From Hippasteria phrygiana (lineage: Eukaryota; Echinodermata; Asteroidea; Valvatida; Goniasteridae), in NCBI GenBank assembly GCA_037893225.1, contig JAZGUH010000196.1, forward strand, positions 310,001-374,000: DNA of 64,000 nucleotides. Direction: 5' to 3'. Each line of letters starts with the position of its first letter. Positions within the stretch are counted from its first letter, which is position 1. The position numbers and the translations under genes were made by a program. The notes under the pieces were generated by a model. That model had not been told where the DNA came from. It worked only from the letters and a program-made list of their open reading frames with translations, and searched no databases. Positions 24,568-45,850 of this stretch are shown here, piece after piece.

Positions 24568-25179
24568 TAGCCCTAGAAGGACGCTATGATATAGCGTCCT
24601 AGCGCCCAAGTATGCAAAACGGTCCTATGCTAGAAACCGAAGATAAAGAATCACACTTTACCTGCATAAATATTCTTGGCATCATTTTATTCAAACAGTT
24701 CAACAGCCCATCTCCCTGTACGGATAGAAATATTCCTCCAAGAATGTCAAGAACAGGAGATATTTGCGGCGCAAAATCGTCTCCACGCGACGCTGACTTC
24801 ACAAACACGAGGAGTAATACCTTGTCCGCACGTCTTGAATGTTCATCAACAACAGAGGGCGCAATTTCGGCCGTGCACGCGGCGACTGTAAATTGCGCCC
24901 TCTGTTGATGAACGTTCTAAATGTGGGTATTACTCCTCGTGTTTGTGAAGTCAGCGTCGCGTGGAGACGATTTTGCGCCGCAAATATCTCCTGTTCTTGA
25001 CATTCTTGGAGGAATATTTCTATCCGTACAGGGAGATGGGCTGTTGAACTGTTTGAATAAAATGATGCCAAGAATATTTATGCAGGTAAAGTGTGATTTT
25101 TTATCTTCGGTTTCTAGCATAGGACTGTTTTGCATACTTGGGCGCTAGGACGCTATATCATAGCGTCCTTCTAGGGCTA
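24568..25179. mobile_element. Foldback element, 612 bp, 9-bp target duplication
   Basis: Nearly all of the element is one hairpin: arms from 24568 (TAGCCCTAGAAGGACGCTAT) and ending at 25179 (its reverse complement) are about 260 bp and differ at only a few positions. The central 100 bp is again an inverted repeat (CAACAGAGGGCGCAATTT). GTGTGAGTA stands on both sides (24559-24567 and 25180-25188), a 9-bp target duplication of the length typical of Mutator-like elements. No transposase is inside, so it is non-autonomous. Confidence 0.85.
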
Positions 25180-25189
25180 GTGTGAGTAC

Positions 25190-26580
25190 TGAACAGGAAA
25201 GCATTAACAAATCTTCCCGTCAATGGACATGGAGTCTACTACCACAAAAATAAACACTATTTTTTCATGCACTGTGCATGCTGTTGAGATTTAACATGAA
25301 TAATCAACAGCCCTGTGAAGTGATTGGGCAATGCCTGATCTTTGTACCCGGCTATGTTGTTTCATGTGATTCAAATTGCTTCAGTCCGGAAGAGGGATTT
25401 TTGAAACTTTTTATTTCTCAAAAATTGGGACTGATTTAACAGATGGATTTTGCAGTAAACTTTGCAGTGTTAATTTTTTTTGAACAGTGCATGAAACACT
25501 AGTTTTTGTAGTTAGTACCATGGAGGAGTTAGTACTAACCTATGGCAAATTTTGGCTGCTATCTATGGGGCTCCGGTAGGCATGGTAGGAGCCCCATAGT
25601 TCTAGGGGTAGTCCGACCTAGCCGGATCCTCCATATAAAATGTTGACAATTCAGAGGAAAGACTCACGATGGAAAGAAAAAACCAGATTTAGATAACAAA
25701 AGCCCGGCAGGCTTTATATACATTGCTGTTTCTTGCAAATGTGCATAATAGTATATGCATTCCAGTATGCTAGTTGTGGCCTTAGGCGAAGTAAAAAAAA
25801 CATGTTTAGCATCCCCGCCCGCTTCCATTTGGGGGCCGTCTAGATTTTTTTACATTTTCACCAGTGGAAAATGAGGTGAAAAAAACCCCAAAATGTCAAC
25901 CGATCCATCAGAATATAAAATACAAGCTTACTATTAAAACCACTGTAAACTGTCTCTTTCATTTTAGTGTCTTTGAACAGTTGAAAAACCTATGGTTGTC
26001 AGAAATTTTTTAAAAGAATGGCGGCCTTCTTGAAAATAAAGTTAAAAACCCTCCCCCTTTTTTTTTCTTTAAAAACCGGCACGCTAAACATGTTTTTTCT
26101 TTTACGTGGCCTTATAGGACCACAATGTTGATTTTAAAATATATATATTTTGTAGCCGTGTATGATTTTTCAAAGCTGAAATCAATTTACGGGTATATAT
26201 TTTTATTCTATTTCTACAAACATTGTTATTTTTCTGTGTAAATTATAATGGTTTAAAGGCAGGGTCATTTCTTTACCAACCTCATCAAAACGGACCTGCT
26301 GCCTACCCACAAACTTAATTCAAAAATAAACAAACATAACAAATCTAAAAAAAAAGAACAAATAAATCCTCTGTGCAAAAACAAAACTAAAAAAAAAATA
26401 CAAAAACTAAAACTAAAACTAATTTACATACAGAACATTTTTCAGATAAAGAAAATAAATAATTAATTTCCAAGCACAAATTCAACAAACTTACAAAGTC
26501 AAACATTGAAATTTAGAATAACTAAATAACTCCTCTGTAAAATCTGAACTTAAAAAATAGAATTTGCAAAAGGAGCTTTA
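25190..26580. other. AT-rich, no gene seen
   Basis: CTATGGGGCTCC / GGAGCCCCATAG hairpin at 25564-25600 and A-rich runs at 26345-26420. No coding signal. Confidence 0.5.
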
Positions 26581-26583
26581 ATT

Positions 26584-26730
26584 AAAACCCTCCTGTTCTC
26601 AGGGCCAAAATCAACCCAGCTGCTGTACAGATCAAAACCTATCAAATGACAGGTTAAAACACACACAAACTGTCAGAGTTGGTGTTTAGAGTTTCTGATA
26701 GGCTGTGATAGTTATAAGTATAGGAGGGTT
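26584..26730 (+). mobile_element. Short MITE, AAACCCTCCT ends (copy 2)
   Basis: Same sequence as at 17346-17494 with only a few differences and the same orientation; surrounding sequence is unrelated. Confidence 0.75.
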
Positions 26731-26984
26731 ATCATAAAAATAGAATTGTTCTCCACACAATACCTAAATTTAAGCAAAAAACCCTAAAACTCCTCTGTGA
26801 AAAAAAAAGAAGTATGCCAAGGTATGAGTGTGCAGCAGTGCGAGTTTGCGGCAGTATGAGTTTGCGAAGGTACGAGATGACTCGAAAGTTATTTTAGTGA
26901 AGAAATGCAATTTTCTTACCTGCTTTTGCCAAACTAATTAAACTGACAAAACAGCACATACAGTATATATATTTAATTTTTAAA

Positions 26985-27422
26985 GAGAGAAGTCTTCGTC
27001 ATTTGGACATTTTATGTAGATGGTGTATTGTAAAATTAAACAGCAAATTATTTCTGCCATAAATTAACAAAAAAGTGACTTTTGAGAGCTGTTTTGATCA
27101 AGTTCTCTCCAGCGCAGCATAGCCCGCTAATGCCATTTGTCTAAAAGTCGTCGCTGCAGGCAGCAAACAAATCTGACATCATAACACCTCGCACCTTTTG
27201 TGTCTAGCACAAGGCACAAAAGGTGCAAGATGTTATGACCTCAGATTTGTTTGCTGCCCGCAGCGATGACCTTTAGACAAATGGCATTAGCGGGCTAGAG
27301 GGGACCTGATAAAAACAGCTCTCAAAAGTCACTTTTTTGTTATTTCATGGCCGAAATAATTTGCTGTTTAATTGTACAATACGCCATCTACATAAAACTT
27401 CAAAATGACGCAGACTTCTCTC
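26985..27422. mobile_element. Foldback element, about 440 bp
   Basis: Two arms of roughly 210 bp, from GAGAGAAGTCT to its complement, around a loop near 27206-27222. Matched blocks include AGACAAATGGCATTAGCGGG and CAGCAAATTATTTC, with scattered mismatches. No open reading frame of note is present. Confidence 0.75.
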
Positions 27423-28024
27423 AGCAATCAACATCATCTTTAAAATCAAAGCCCTGCCCTATTTTCATCCCAAAATCTTTATGATATGCAAAAAGATAAT
27501 TACCAGCTAATTTAGGGGAGTTCTATTATAAACATAATAAAAATGGATTTTAGTTCCTGTAGGAAAGGTGTCCTAAACTACACAGTCACCCATCCCAGCA
27601 CCTACAGGCATGACAAGGCTTTTATTAACTTTGGATTTTGAAGCACCCTTCAAACATTTTTGCTCATTTCTACCCAATATGGAGACCTCGGGCATACCTG
27701 TGAAATGAATGGCATACTAATTGGCCTCACTTAAAACAAAAGTTATTAAAAATCTATCATACCTATGTATCCGATCGAGATGGTGAAACTTGTAAAACCT
27801 GTAAAAATATGTTTACATGCTAGTTCTGCAGGTGAAGACTTCAAGTATCCGTCAGTGTAAAGTCACTAAAATATATGATAGAATGTATTTGATGAATTTT
27901 GTTGTAAAGTTTGCCCATTGTTTTTGATGCAGGCTATTCCACGAAGGTGGAAGAAAAAAACAACGTAATCAGTAATGTTTCAGATGGGATAATGACCCTC
28001 AACGGCGTGTGCATATAAATTAAT

Positions 28025-28027
28025 ATG
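28025..28027 (+). other. TMEM161: Candidate TMEM161 initiator codon at an exon end (ATG|GTAAGC)
   Basis: The family alignment needs an upstream exon ending exactly in ATG in phase 0. Among the ATG|GT sites I noted between 23.8 and 29.3 kb, this one has the best donor (GTAAGC). It is 1.27 kb upstream of the first recognised exon. Other ATG|GT sites exist (for example near 24125 and 25579), so this is a proposal only. Confidence 0.3.
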
Positions 28028-28105
28028 GTAAGCACTTATCAGTTTATAATATTCCTTTTGCTGATTCTTCATCATGGTCAGCTCAAACAAGGTCAAGTGT
28101 GGTAC

Positions 28106-28372
28106 AACCCTAACTCCCTACATAATTTTTCCTACATGTGTAACCTGAATCTTCTAATGGGGACCACTTCCTGAATCCTGCAGAATCCTCCAGGTTTTTT
28201 TTTTTTAAACACCCCAGTAACCTCAATCCTCCAAAATCATCCAGCATCAGATTGGGCCTGATGACCTGGATCCTCCATTTTCCTCCAGAGGCAAAATCCT
28301 CTAATGCCCTCAATCCTGAAAAATCCTCCATTTGGCAAATAGGATTTTGGAGGATTTGGGAAGGTGTTAGCC
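28106..28372 (+). repeat. AATCCTCC-rich dispersed repeat (copy 1)
   Basis: Words of the form CCTCAATCCTCCAAAATC recur every 20-40 bases; CATCAGATTGGGCCTGATGA and GACCTGGATCCTCCATTTTC are shared with 31205-31580. Confidence 0.7.
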
Positions 28373-28929
28373 TTATTGTCCCTGACTACATTGGTTTCCT
28401 AATAGACATATGCACGGCAAATATAGCAAAATGGAAATCAGGCAGCAAAATTGAATACGGTAGTACGATGCATGTTTCTTGCTGCCTTCTGTTCAAATTC
28501 CACATTCAGCCACCGCACTCTGAATGACATCTTGACGGCTGTAAGCATGTTCAGCAGCAGCACAATTGAGTCAAATGTGTGTGGTATACAGTATAATTGT
28601 TCATACTCGCTGACTATTCACTGCGTACGCAGCTCGCTGGTCCAACAGTCTTCAGTGCGCAAAAGAACATGCAGTGCGCAAACAAAGTGCACTTTTGAAA
28701 AGATTTTGAAAGTGCGTACACACTGATCGTACGCATAGTCGGACATATCAAAATTATTTAACGTTTGCTGTATGCATATGCGCGCACGCATGGAATCAAG
28801 TTCATACTTTAGCCAAATATGAACGTTCCATCCGAAAATCGAATGTGTGGATGCGCACACACAGTCGCAGTGAGTGTAAACCGGCCTTTAGTCAATCTAA
28901 TCATTTTGGATAGCCAGGCTGAGGTTTTT

Positions 28930-29115
28930 CCTCCTCCTCCACCTCCGGTGACCCTGGTTCGATTCCCGTCTAGGCATACCTTGTGGATTAGCTTTTCAGT
29001 CCCTACCTGATGGCATGGGTCTTCACCAGGAATAATTGTTCTGTGCTCAGGTTTTCCTTCCCGTTACTAAAACTAAAATTTCCGTCCTTGTCTTCTCACA
29101 ATTCCAAACTGCAAC
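28930..29115 (+). mobile_element. tRNA-derived SINE copy (family 2)
   Basis: B box GGTTCGATTCC (28956-28966), then CTTGTGGATTAGCTTTTCAG and TCCCTACCTGATGGCATGGG. It aligns over about 140 bp with the copy at 2025-2192 on the other strand. It lies in front of the first recognised TMEM161 exon. Confidence 0.65.
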
Positions 29116-29295
29116 CTGAGGGTAACTAGTGCTAATACACTGATCAGATTACCCAAGAAAAAAAAATTCAATGAAAAATAATTCTTCAGAACATTGTAAG
29201 AATCTGAGATAGTACCTCGGAAAGCCTTGGTAGAATTGGACAAAGGTTAAAGCTAAAGTGGACTGTTTTTTTGTTCTTCTGCCCTTTGCCCACAG

Positions 29296-38816
<9,521 letters not shown>

Positions 38817-38957
38817 CAGACGGCCTTTGGGGGGGGGGGCAGGGGGTGGATTGTTTTGTGGCGGAAACATGCTCATGTGCTTTGATTCGAAGGGTGAGTT
38901 GAGTTTCCTTTCTGATGTGTTTTTTTCACTGGATGTCGGCAGAGGTCAGCGTAGTTT

Positions 38958-38963
38958 AATAAA
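38958..38963 (+). terminator. TMEM161: AATAAA poly(A) signal of TMEM161
   Basis: First AATAAA after the TMEM161 stop codon, 142 bases downstream. It implies a short 3' UTR that includes a G run near 38829. Confidence 0.6.
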
Positions 38964-38999
38964 GGTTGCTGTAACCTAGCTTGGATTCTACTGACACTC

Positions 39000-40285
39000 C
39001 TTGTACTTATTGGAGGTATCCAATTTAAAGGTAATATACACCATTTGCAAACAAACCAAAAAAACTACTGAACTATTATGAAATATCTTACTTGACTATA
39101 AGTAAATCATAATCTGAAGCATCCTGTGAAATCACGGTACCTGGTGTGCTGTCATTTTTAAGAAAAGTGGAATTTTTGTATCAATTTCCAAAGATGGTCA
39201 GCCGACCACTGTTGGAAATAGTCTGGTTCCCCAACCTGATAATTCCCTGACATCTATAAATTGCTCCGTTTTGTCTGAAGTAGGGACAGGGAACCAGACT
39301 ACAAGAACAACATTTGTTCTCTGTATTCCCAGCGTCTATACACGCAAAACTTTAAACAGGTCGGTGGTACAGTATTTACCATAAAATACTAAACCCCCAA
39401 ATCCATTCATTTCTGAAAACTACAGCAAAAACAAATGTATACTGCCTTTGATGGAGACATCTTAAGCTAATCCACCCAGATCCTACAGAACTCACCATGG
39501 GGTTATGCAGGATTTTGTAGGGTTAAGAAGCACAGTCATTAGTACTTTACATGGGGCTTGGTGTCCCCCGAAATTTGAAAGTACGAAAAAAGTGTCATTG
39601 AGTTAAATACTAAACAGTGGTGGATTTTTGAGGATTTGAGGGAAAGATATCACTTGAATACCCCCCAACAAAATCAGTCAGGAACAGTAAAATCTTGAAC
39701 TAATCAACCCTCCTTGATAACAAGTGTCTAAACATGTGGCACAACCTGTTATTTCAAGATTTGTGTCGGCAAAATCCATAAAAATAGTTGGCAGAAATCA
39801 ACATGTATGTGAACACTGTCATGACTGCCAAAAACATCTCAACATAGAAGACACAAGCCTTCTTCCCCTATATTGCACAAACATGTCCCAACTAAAGTCT
39901 CAAAATGAAAGGTTGTGCCAAGTGTTTAACAATTCTGAACACAAGTGGATAGTTATTTTCAAAATGTTGCTGTTCCTGACTGATTTGGGTGGGGTATTAA
40001 AGTAAAATCTTTCCCATTTTCGGAATATTCCGAACAAAAAATACCAAGGGGTTCGGGTTAATATTGACCAACCCTTGTGTGAGATACAATATGGTATCTG
40101 TTGAAGTGTACTAACAGTCAATATGTGATGCAGATATTATATGTTGTCTAGGACTAAAGAAGAGACATAGTTTTTATGACAGCAAGGCTGATCCAATCAG
40201 ATACATTGTTACATTCAATTAGAAGGTGGCCAATAACAATAAGTCAGTGGATTTGATTGGTCAAACGATGAAGCTGATTCTACAC
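39000..40285. other. Downstream of TMEM161, no gene seen
   Basis: Holds the short hairpin element at 39219-39301 and weak AATCCT/AGGATTT words; the 93-codon frame at 39724 lacks recognisable features. Confidence 0.5.
39219..39301. mobile_element. Short hairpin element, TAGTCTGGTTCCC termini
   Basis: TAGTCTGGTTCCC at 39219 and GGGAACCAGACTA ending at 39301 form inverted ends around about 55 bp. It lies just downstream of TMEM161. No target duplication was seen. Confidence 0.6.
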
Positions 40286-40287
40286 AC

Positions 40288-40792
40288 TACGGCTGAGTTC
40301 GGGCGAGTTATTGTTTGCTCAAGAACAACTCGTGTCTTCATTCGTGTTCCGGCCGCTCAAACGCCAAAGAACGTCTGATAGCCAAGAGCGCCATCTATCG
40401 CTTGTAACCACGCAAAATGTAATGGCTGCGCCCATGTACGTTATTCAAGCATTCGTTTCAAAAACCTGAATTTCAGACGCAAAATAATTTAACGGAAGCA
40501 CAATATTTAGATTGCATTTTCCCCTAGTTTGTTCACAAAAAGCTTTATTTTTCAAAATGTTTGGAAGGGAATTTTAGGCAACATTACGCCGACTTTCATG
40601 CTTCATCAAATCATCCGCCATCTTTGGTCGTCTTCTACGTTGCGTTAAATTACGTCATGTTCTTGTAAACCCCTGACTGGTAGGTGGTGTGTGATCTTGT
40701 TCCGAGTGCAATGTTCGCGGGTCGCGTTCCCACCTTTCGGGCGCAAGAACAGGGAACTCGTGTTAAGAAAAAAACGCCCGAACTCGGCCATA
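40288..40792. mobile_element. Possible 500-bp TIR element
   Basis: GGCTGAGTTCGGGCGAGTT at 40291 and AACGCCCGAACTCGGCCA at 40773 are inverted ends, and AACTCGTGT lies inside both. Similar ACACACTAC / ATACATACACT words flank it but are not an exact duplication. Confidence 0.5.
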
Positions 40793-41538
40793 CATACACT
40801 CATGCAAGATTATTCCATAGCTCGCTAAAATTTTCAAACAAGAAAGAACAAAGACAGGCTTGCCAGAATTTATGAAAAAAAAGCAATACTATTCTTTTTC
40901 AGCAGCTTACATTCTTGTTCATTTTGAAGTTCATCAGCAATATTGTTATAAATTTTGTAGTGTGGAAATAAATTCTCTGCAGTGATTTTGGGGATTGGTG
41001 TGCCAGATTTGGTTTGTACAGATTGTCCAATCTTCCCCTCTTCTTTTAAAGAAAATTTCTAGAGTTGTGAGATTTTGAAATTATTGGTAATCCACAGATA
41101 TAAAAGGTTTCATATTGAGAACACATGGAATTCTGTTTGTCAAAGGACTGCCCATTCTACAATATGTACATTATGTTTAGAACGTTTTTTTTTTATTTTT
41201 AGAACAAATTTTGGATTATACAAAAAGTCGAGTTCATAAATATTTATTTTAAATAATGTGGTACTGTTACAGCAGAACAAAAACTAGGACATTTACATGT
41301 GGAAAATATCATTTGGTTAATTTGTCAATTTGAGCAGTTTCTAAGGGCTCATATGCAATTCTAAAACTGATTTGTTTTCCTTCAGTGTGTTGTGTATTTT
41401 GTGTATTTTTGCGGTTTGACCGCAGAGGCCACTCTTCACATTAAGAGCCTCGTCTGGTATTCAAGTAAATTTTTCTCACCTCTAGGCAAATCAAAGTCTC
41501 AAAAATGTCCACTTGGCAAAGATGATCTGAGGCTCTCA

Positions 41539-41704
41539 CAGAGTTGTACTCGAGTCCCTGCAAGTCCTTTCACAAGTCCTTTCATAAAGCCGGTCACAAG
41601 TAACTGGATGAACAATGACAAAGGAATGCCTTTGTCAAAGGACATTTGAATAGCTTGTGATGGACTTGCAGGGACTTGTGATGGACTCGAATACATCTCT
41701 GGGC
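41539..41704. mobile_element. TIR element related to the 30.1 kb element (copy 3, compact)
   Basis: Begins CAGAGTTGTACTCGAGTCCC and ends ATGGACTCGAATACATCTCT. It has only two or three 11-bp words per arm, so it looks closest to the unexpanded form. Same body as the copies at 1.3 and 30.1 kb. Confidence 0.7.
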
Positions 41705-41939
41705 TCTGAATAATTTAACTGCAAAATTTTGGGTCTTAGTTCTAATTTTAGTCAGTGTATGGACTTTCAAACCCCGTTATCTACTACCTGTAGCAGCAGT
41801 GAGTGAAACCATGTGGACACAAAGTGCACACTGTATAAGGAATTGGCTGCCAGAGTGCTGGTGTATTTCTCATAGGACGCGAGGCCAAAATACCTCCAAA
41901 TTTAAGTCACACGATGTGCCACTTGCTGCTTCCAACAGT

Positions 41940-42125
41940 GTAACCCCTTGCTACCGGTTGACACATACATGTATATGTGCTGATTGAAAATTGCCACCTG
42001 GCCGGTTGAGGTCTATTCACGCCAATCTCTGCATTTTCAATTCATAATTGGGGTATTGTGTACGTTATGCTTGGCTGCACAAGCCTCTTGTTTTCGTTTT
42101 GCTTGGCCGCACAAGCCGCCCCAAG
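41940..42125 (+). mobile_element. Degraded MITE copy, TTAACCCCTT family
   Basis: Starts TAACCCCTTGCTACCGGTTG; GGCTGCACAAGCC words correspond to the family interior. Diverged and partly duplicated internally. Confidence 0.5.
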
Positions 42126-42879
42126 GTGTAGCATTTCACAGTCCGTAACTCACTTAAAAGTTAGAATTAAGATTTTAAATTTGGCAAGTGAAATGGTCAT
42201 GAATTCTTCTCTGCAATGTGGAATATTTGGAGGAAGTTTTTAACTCTAAGGGCAAGTATTAACAGAGTCAAATGTGACCTAAAAAAAAAAAAAATTTGAA
42301 ACACTTTTTTGCTTTTCATGTATTTATAATTCTGTATTTCCGGTATTACGAGAATCACAATGGATATGTTTTTAGATTTCTTTGTGTTATCCTCAGCAAA
42401 CTTGTTTTGTGGTGTTTTTTTATCATGTTTGCCAAATCACATTAATTAAATCAAAACAAACTTGGAAGATTTTTCTAGTTTTTACTTTGTTACGTTTTGG
42501 TCTCACATTTTTTGACTCGTTTTAGACCAAATTCAACCTTTGTGGTTCCTGTCAATATTTGCATTACCTGCAGTTGAACTAGATTTGTGTTTGATGTGCA
42601 TTCGTGTACTGCGTTTCAAATAACAAGTTGCACATGCAGCCACTTCCATGTGTTTGGAAGGTTTTTGTTTGACTGGCAAAAGCTTATGGAACGGCAATAA
42701 GTCGACCGTTAAATTATTCAGGAGCAGTCACTGGTGGAATTACATCACACACATGCATAGTTCAGTCCGATTACCCACAGATTCTACTGGAGCGAGGAAT
42801 TAGAAATAGTCGATTCGAGGGTAATTGTGTAGTAGTTAAAGATCTTTTTCCTATATTAAGAGAACAAAATCCACTTTTT

Positions 42880-43330
42880 AAGTTATTTGACTTAGCAAAC
42901 TAGATTTAAAAATCAACAGGTATGTCGTAGATAGAGGGTGGGGTTTAAATTTTTTGTGTGGGAAATTGTGGGGTAAAACGACAACACGCAACACCAAAAT
43001 AAAGATGGCGATCACCGTGACGCACAGTAAACACACAAAACTGCACTGATTCGCAAGACACCAACCGCAAAACACGTAAGAAAATTGCATTTTCTACCAC
43101 AAGAAACATTCAAAATTACAACAAAAAAGTCATACTTTAGGTCGATAAATACATTTTGGAATGATAAAAACAACCTCGACTCGAAATAGATCAAATATAA
43201 AGAGGGGCCCGTAACTACTCAAGTGCCTTGTGACATCAGGAGAGGGCGTTTGAGTGTTCCATTAGCCCAGCTTTCGTGGGCAACGCGTCTGCCTTCACCC
43301 GAGTCGATCCGGTAAGCTACTTGAACGGTG
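42880..43330 (+). repeat. Duplicated segment with promoter-like words (copy 1)
   Basis: AACAGGTATGTCGTAGATAG, AATAAAGATGGCGATCACC, GGAGAGGGCGTTTGAGTGTT and TAGCCCAGCTTTCGTGGGC recur in the same order at 46330-46705. AAGATGGCG is YY1-like and CGATCCGGTAAGC looks like a splice donor. Confidence 0.65.
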
Positions 43331-43908
43331 CGCACCCATTGTTGGGTTGAGTCACATATTGTATTGTGTGCTACGGATATACATTAATGCAGTGAGAAAT
43401 GGAAGTGCCTTGCTCTCGATTCAAAATTTGATATTTTAAATCTGTTAATTGTTGTTTGTCAATTTTCTTGTGAAACATTCATTTGGAAGCTCATAACTTA
43501 TCTAATGCCAACCAATTAGCAGTGCCATAACAGGTTCAAAAGCATAGGTGTGTAAATGGGACTTGAAGGTTTGCATGGTGGATATGAACAAAGTATAGAG
43601 GGTTTGCAATATCACCATGTAAAATTTATCTCTTTTGAGTTGTGTGTGGTTCTGAGAAGAACCGGTTTGTTTTATACTTTGTCCATATACACACCTATAT
43701 TTGTATGAACAATGTATTAAGTTCTTGCCTTGCTGTTTAACATTGACAAATTAACCAAGTTACCGACAATAAAATAACCAGGATGTAAATACTGAATTTG
43801 CCCCATGTTTGACAAAAAGTGGCATCCAAAAGGGCAATTTTGCATCAAATTCAAATTTAAATCTTTCTCTGAGCAATGAAACATGACCCCCGGCAATAAT
43901 TTATCATT

Positions 43909-44122
43909 TTAACCCCTTATACAGAAAACGCCAAATGGCGCCAACAGAATTGCCGCCAGGCCGGATGATGCCATTTGCCGCTATTTGTGTAGTTTCAATC
44001 CATTGTTGGATTATTGTGTATGTTATGCTTGACTGCACAAGCACACTGGCCATTTCGCTTGGCTGCAAAGGCCGATGCGACACCCCGGCGCCTCCTGTAA
44101 ATAACCGTACTTAAGGGGTTAA
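43909..44122 (+). mobile_element. MITE copy, TTAACCCCTT family
   Basis: Same interior as the 37.8 kb copy (TTCAATCCATTGTTGGATTA), ends TTAACCCCTTATACAG and CCGTACTTAAGGGGTTAA. Confidence 0.7.
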
Positions 44123-44414
44123 AAACTGGTTTACCCCAATCCTTACAATCTGCAACAGCAGTTTGTGTTGAATTTTGATGTTTTCCAGACTGAAGCACCT
44201 TGGCACCATTACTTTACATGGAGCTATGATGCCCCAATTTGTCCAAGTCCAAAGAATGTGCCATAGTTATACTGCACAGTGTTGGATAATTTGGACAGGT
44301 TCAGGACATTTCCCAGTAAAAGTGCCACAGGGGTTAGGGTTTATAAAGATCTACAATTACAACCATTTTTTAAAAAGGACAACACCCTTCCCCCAACCCA
44401 CCTTTCAAAAGCTT

Positions 44415-44645
44415 TTACAATTGCCCATCTTGGGCTAAACGAGTAGCCTCTACAATATCAATTCCATCACAAATTTTCCTTACTCCTTCAATCCATCTCA
44501 TTCTGGGTCTTTCTTGTGGCCTTTTACAATCTTCCTTTTTCACGTAACTTTTCAGTGCTGGCTGATCTGGCTCCATTCTCATTGGATGACCAAACAGTTT
44601 TAGTCGTTGCTTCTCAATGAAATAAATTACTATTTCGTTTCCAAC
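44415..44645 (-). pseudogene. 3' end of a non-LTR retrotransposon reverse transcriptase ORF
   Basis: The minus strand encodes KQRLKLFGHPMRMEPD, then KRPQERPRMRWIEGVRK, ending in TAA near 44415. The pattern RL-FGH--RM ... RGRP--RW is the conserved tail after the RT domain of many LINE elements. No RT catalytic FADD motif lies upstream, so this is a 5'-truncated copy. It directly abuts the 3' tail of the SINE at 44655. Confidence 0.65.
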
Positions 44646-44654
44646 TATACCTAA

Positions 44655-44992
44655 TAACGATGACGATGATGATAGACGACATTTATAAAGTGCACTTATC
44701 AACCAAGGTGCTCAAGGCGCTATATTATTACCCCTGGTCATCGGGCCCATTAATCATTCCTGAAACCTCAGCTTCCTGGGGAGTATATAGCCCCGGCTGC
44801 TGTTTAAAGCGCACACGGGCTAATCAAACACATAACCATCACTGCCCTCACAGGTATCCATTTACTCCTGGGTGGAGAGAAGCGACTTGTGACAAAGTGC
44901 CATGCTCATGGACACAACCAGCCGGTCTCGAACCCACAATCTGCAGTATCACCGAGATCTTGAGTTCGATACACTAAGCTACGAGGCCACAG
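44655..44992 (-). mobile_element. tRNA-derived SINE, near full length
   Basis: On the minus strand the head contains an A box TAGCTTAGTG (44981-44972) and B box GGTTCGAGACC (44934-44924) about 50 bases apart, as in a tRNA and as needed by RNA polymerase III. A unique body of about 240 bp follows, and it ends in an ATC/GTC-type simple tail at 44655-44690 (CATCATCATCG). No anticodon-arm pairing was checked, so the parent tRNA is unknown. Confidence 0.7.
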
Positions 44993-45207
44993 TGCTCAAT
45001 GACCTCTGGTCATTTCATTTCTCACCGTCTTGCTAGGTTTGCTGCTTTTCTAAGATATTTCATTTCACAAACCTCCGTTTTCTTTTCAGCTTTCTTTTTT
45101 ACAAATAGTGTCCAGGTTTGACATTGATAACATAAGGTTTGTACAAGGAAGAGGAAAGGGTACTTACTATCTCTCCCTCCCCAATGGGACACCCCGACTT
45201 ACCGCTA

Positions 45208-45505
45208 TTAGCATACATGTACATGTACATGTACAAAAATGTGCTTGTTGAAAAATAATTTTCTGTGGTGCTTGACTTTTGATGCGATAATGCCACAAAT
45301 ATCGTTATACTTGGCCAAGATTGGATAAGGACAATAAGTACAATATAACTGTTCCTCAAGGGCTCTCTCCAAATGAGAAAAGAATGTTGATGCACTGCCT
45401 AGCACATTCAATCGAGATGCATCTATTAATACCTGCGTAACTAACTCTACCCATTTGTAGTAAAATCTTGCAATCACAGGTAAATCATAATAAAAAACCT
45501 GTGAA
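45208..45505 (-). other. Unassigned open frame after an acceptor-like site
   Basis: TTGTTTTCACAG precedes a frame reading VFYYDLPVIARFYYKWVELV and on through ASTFFSHLERALEEQL and YNDICGIIASKVKHHRKLFF. The composition is protein-like, unlike most open frames here. I recognise no family and see no clear donor before the TACATG repeat at 45210. It may be an isolated exon or a transposon remnant. Confidence 0.3.
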
Positions 45506-45782
45506 AACAACAAAACGATTCTGGAATGTTGAATTTTATTTCTGTTTTATGACACTAAATAATAAACTGAATAAAATCAAACTGTTTTGGTTCCAAAACA
45601 AAATACACAACTAATAACGAGTACAAGCAAGGAATACTAGTTAAACACTGGTTAACTCATGTACCTTCGCATGTGCAATAATAATTGGATTTATAACACC
45701 TCCCCCACAGATTCTGCGTCTCAATTGGCCGAGAGCAAGTCACATGACATTCGCTATTTTTGCTATCTTCCTGTGCACGGCC

Positions 45783-45850
45783 AAAAGTACTATACCCGTA
45801 GCACCCAAAGTACTATACCCGTAGCAACCAAAGTACTATACGCATAGCGC
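45783..45850 (+). repeat. Three tandem units, AAAGTACTATACCCGTAGCA
   Basis: Units of about 23 bp: the first two have ACCCGTAGCA, the last ACGCATAGCG. Confidence 0.7.

Noticed and set aside
24599..25148. Pairs of mirror-image open frames (for example FVKSASRGDDFAPQISPVLD on both strands)
   Set aside because: The two frames are the same sequence read from the two arms of a foldback element; no known domain, and the element has non-autonomous structure.
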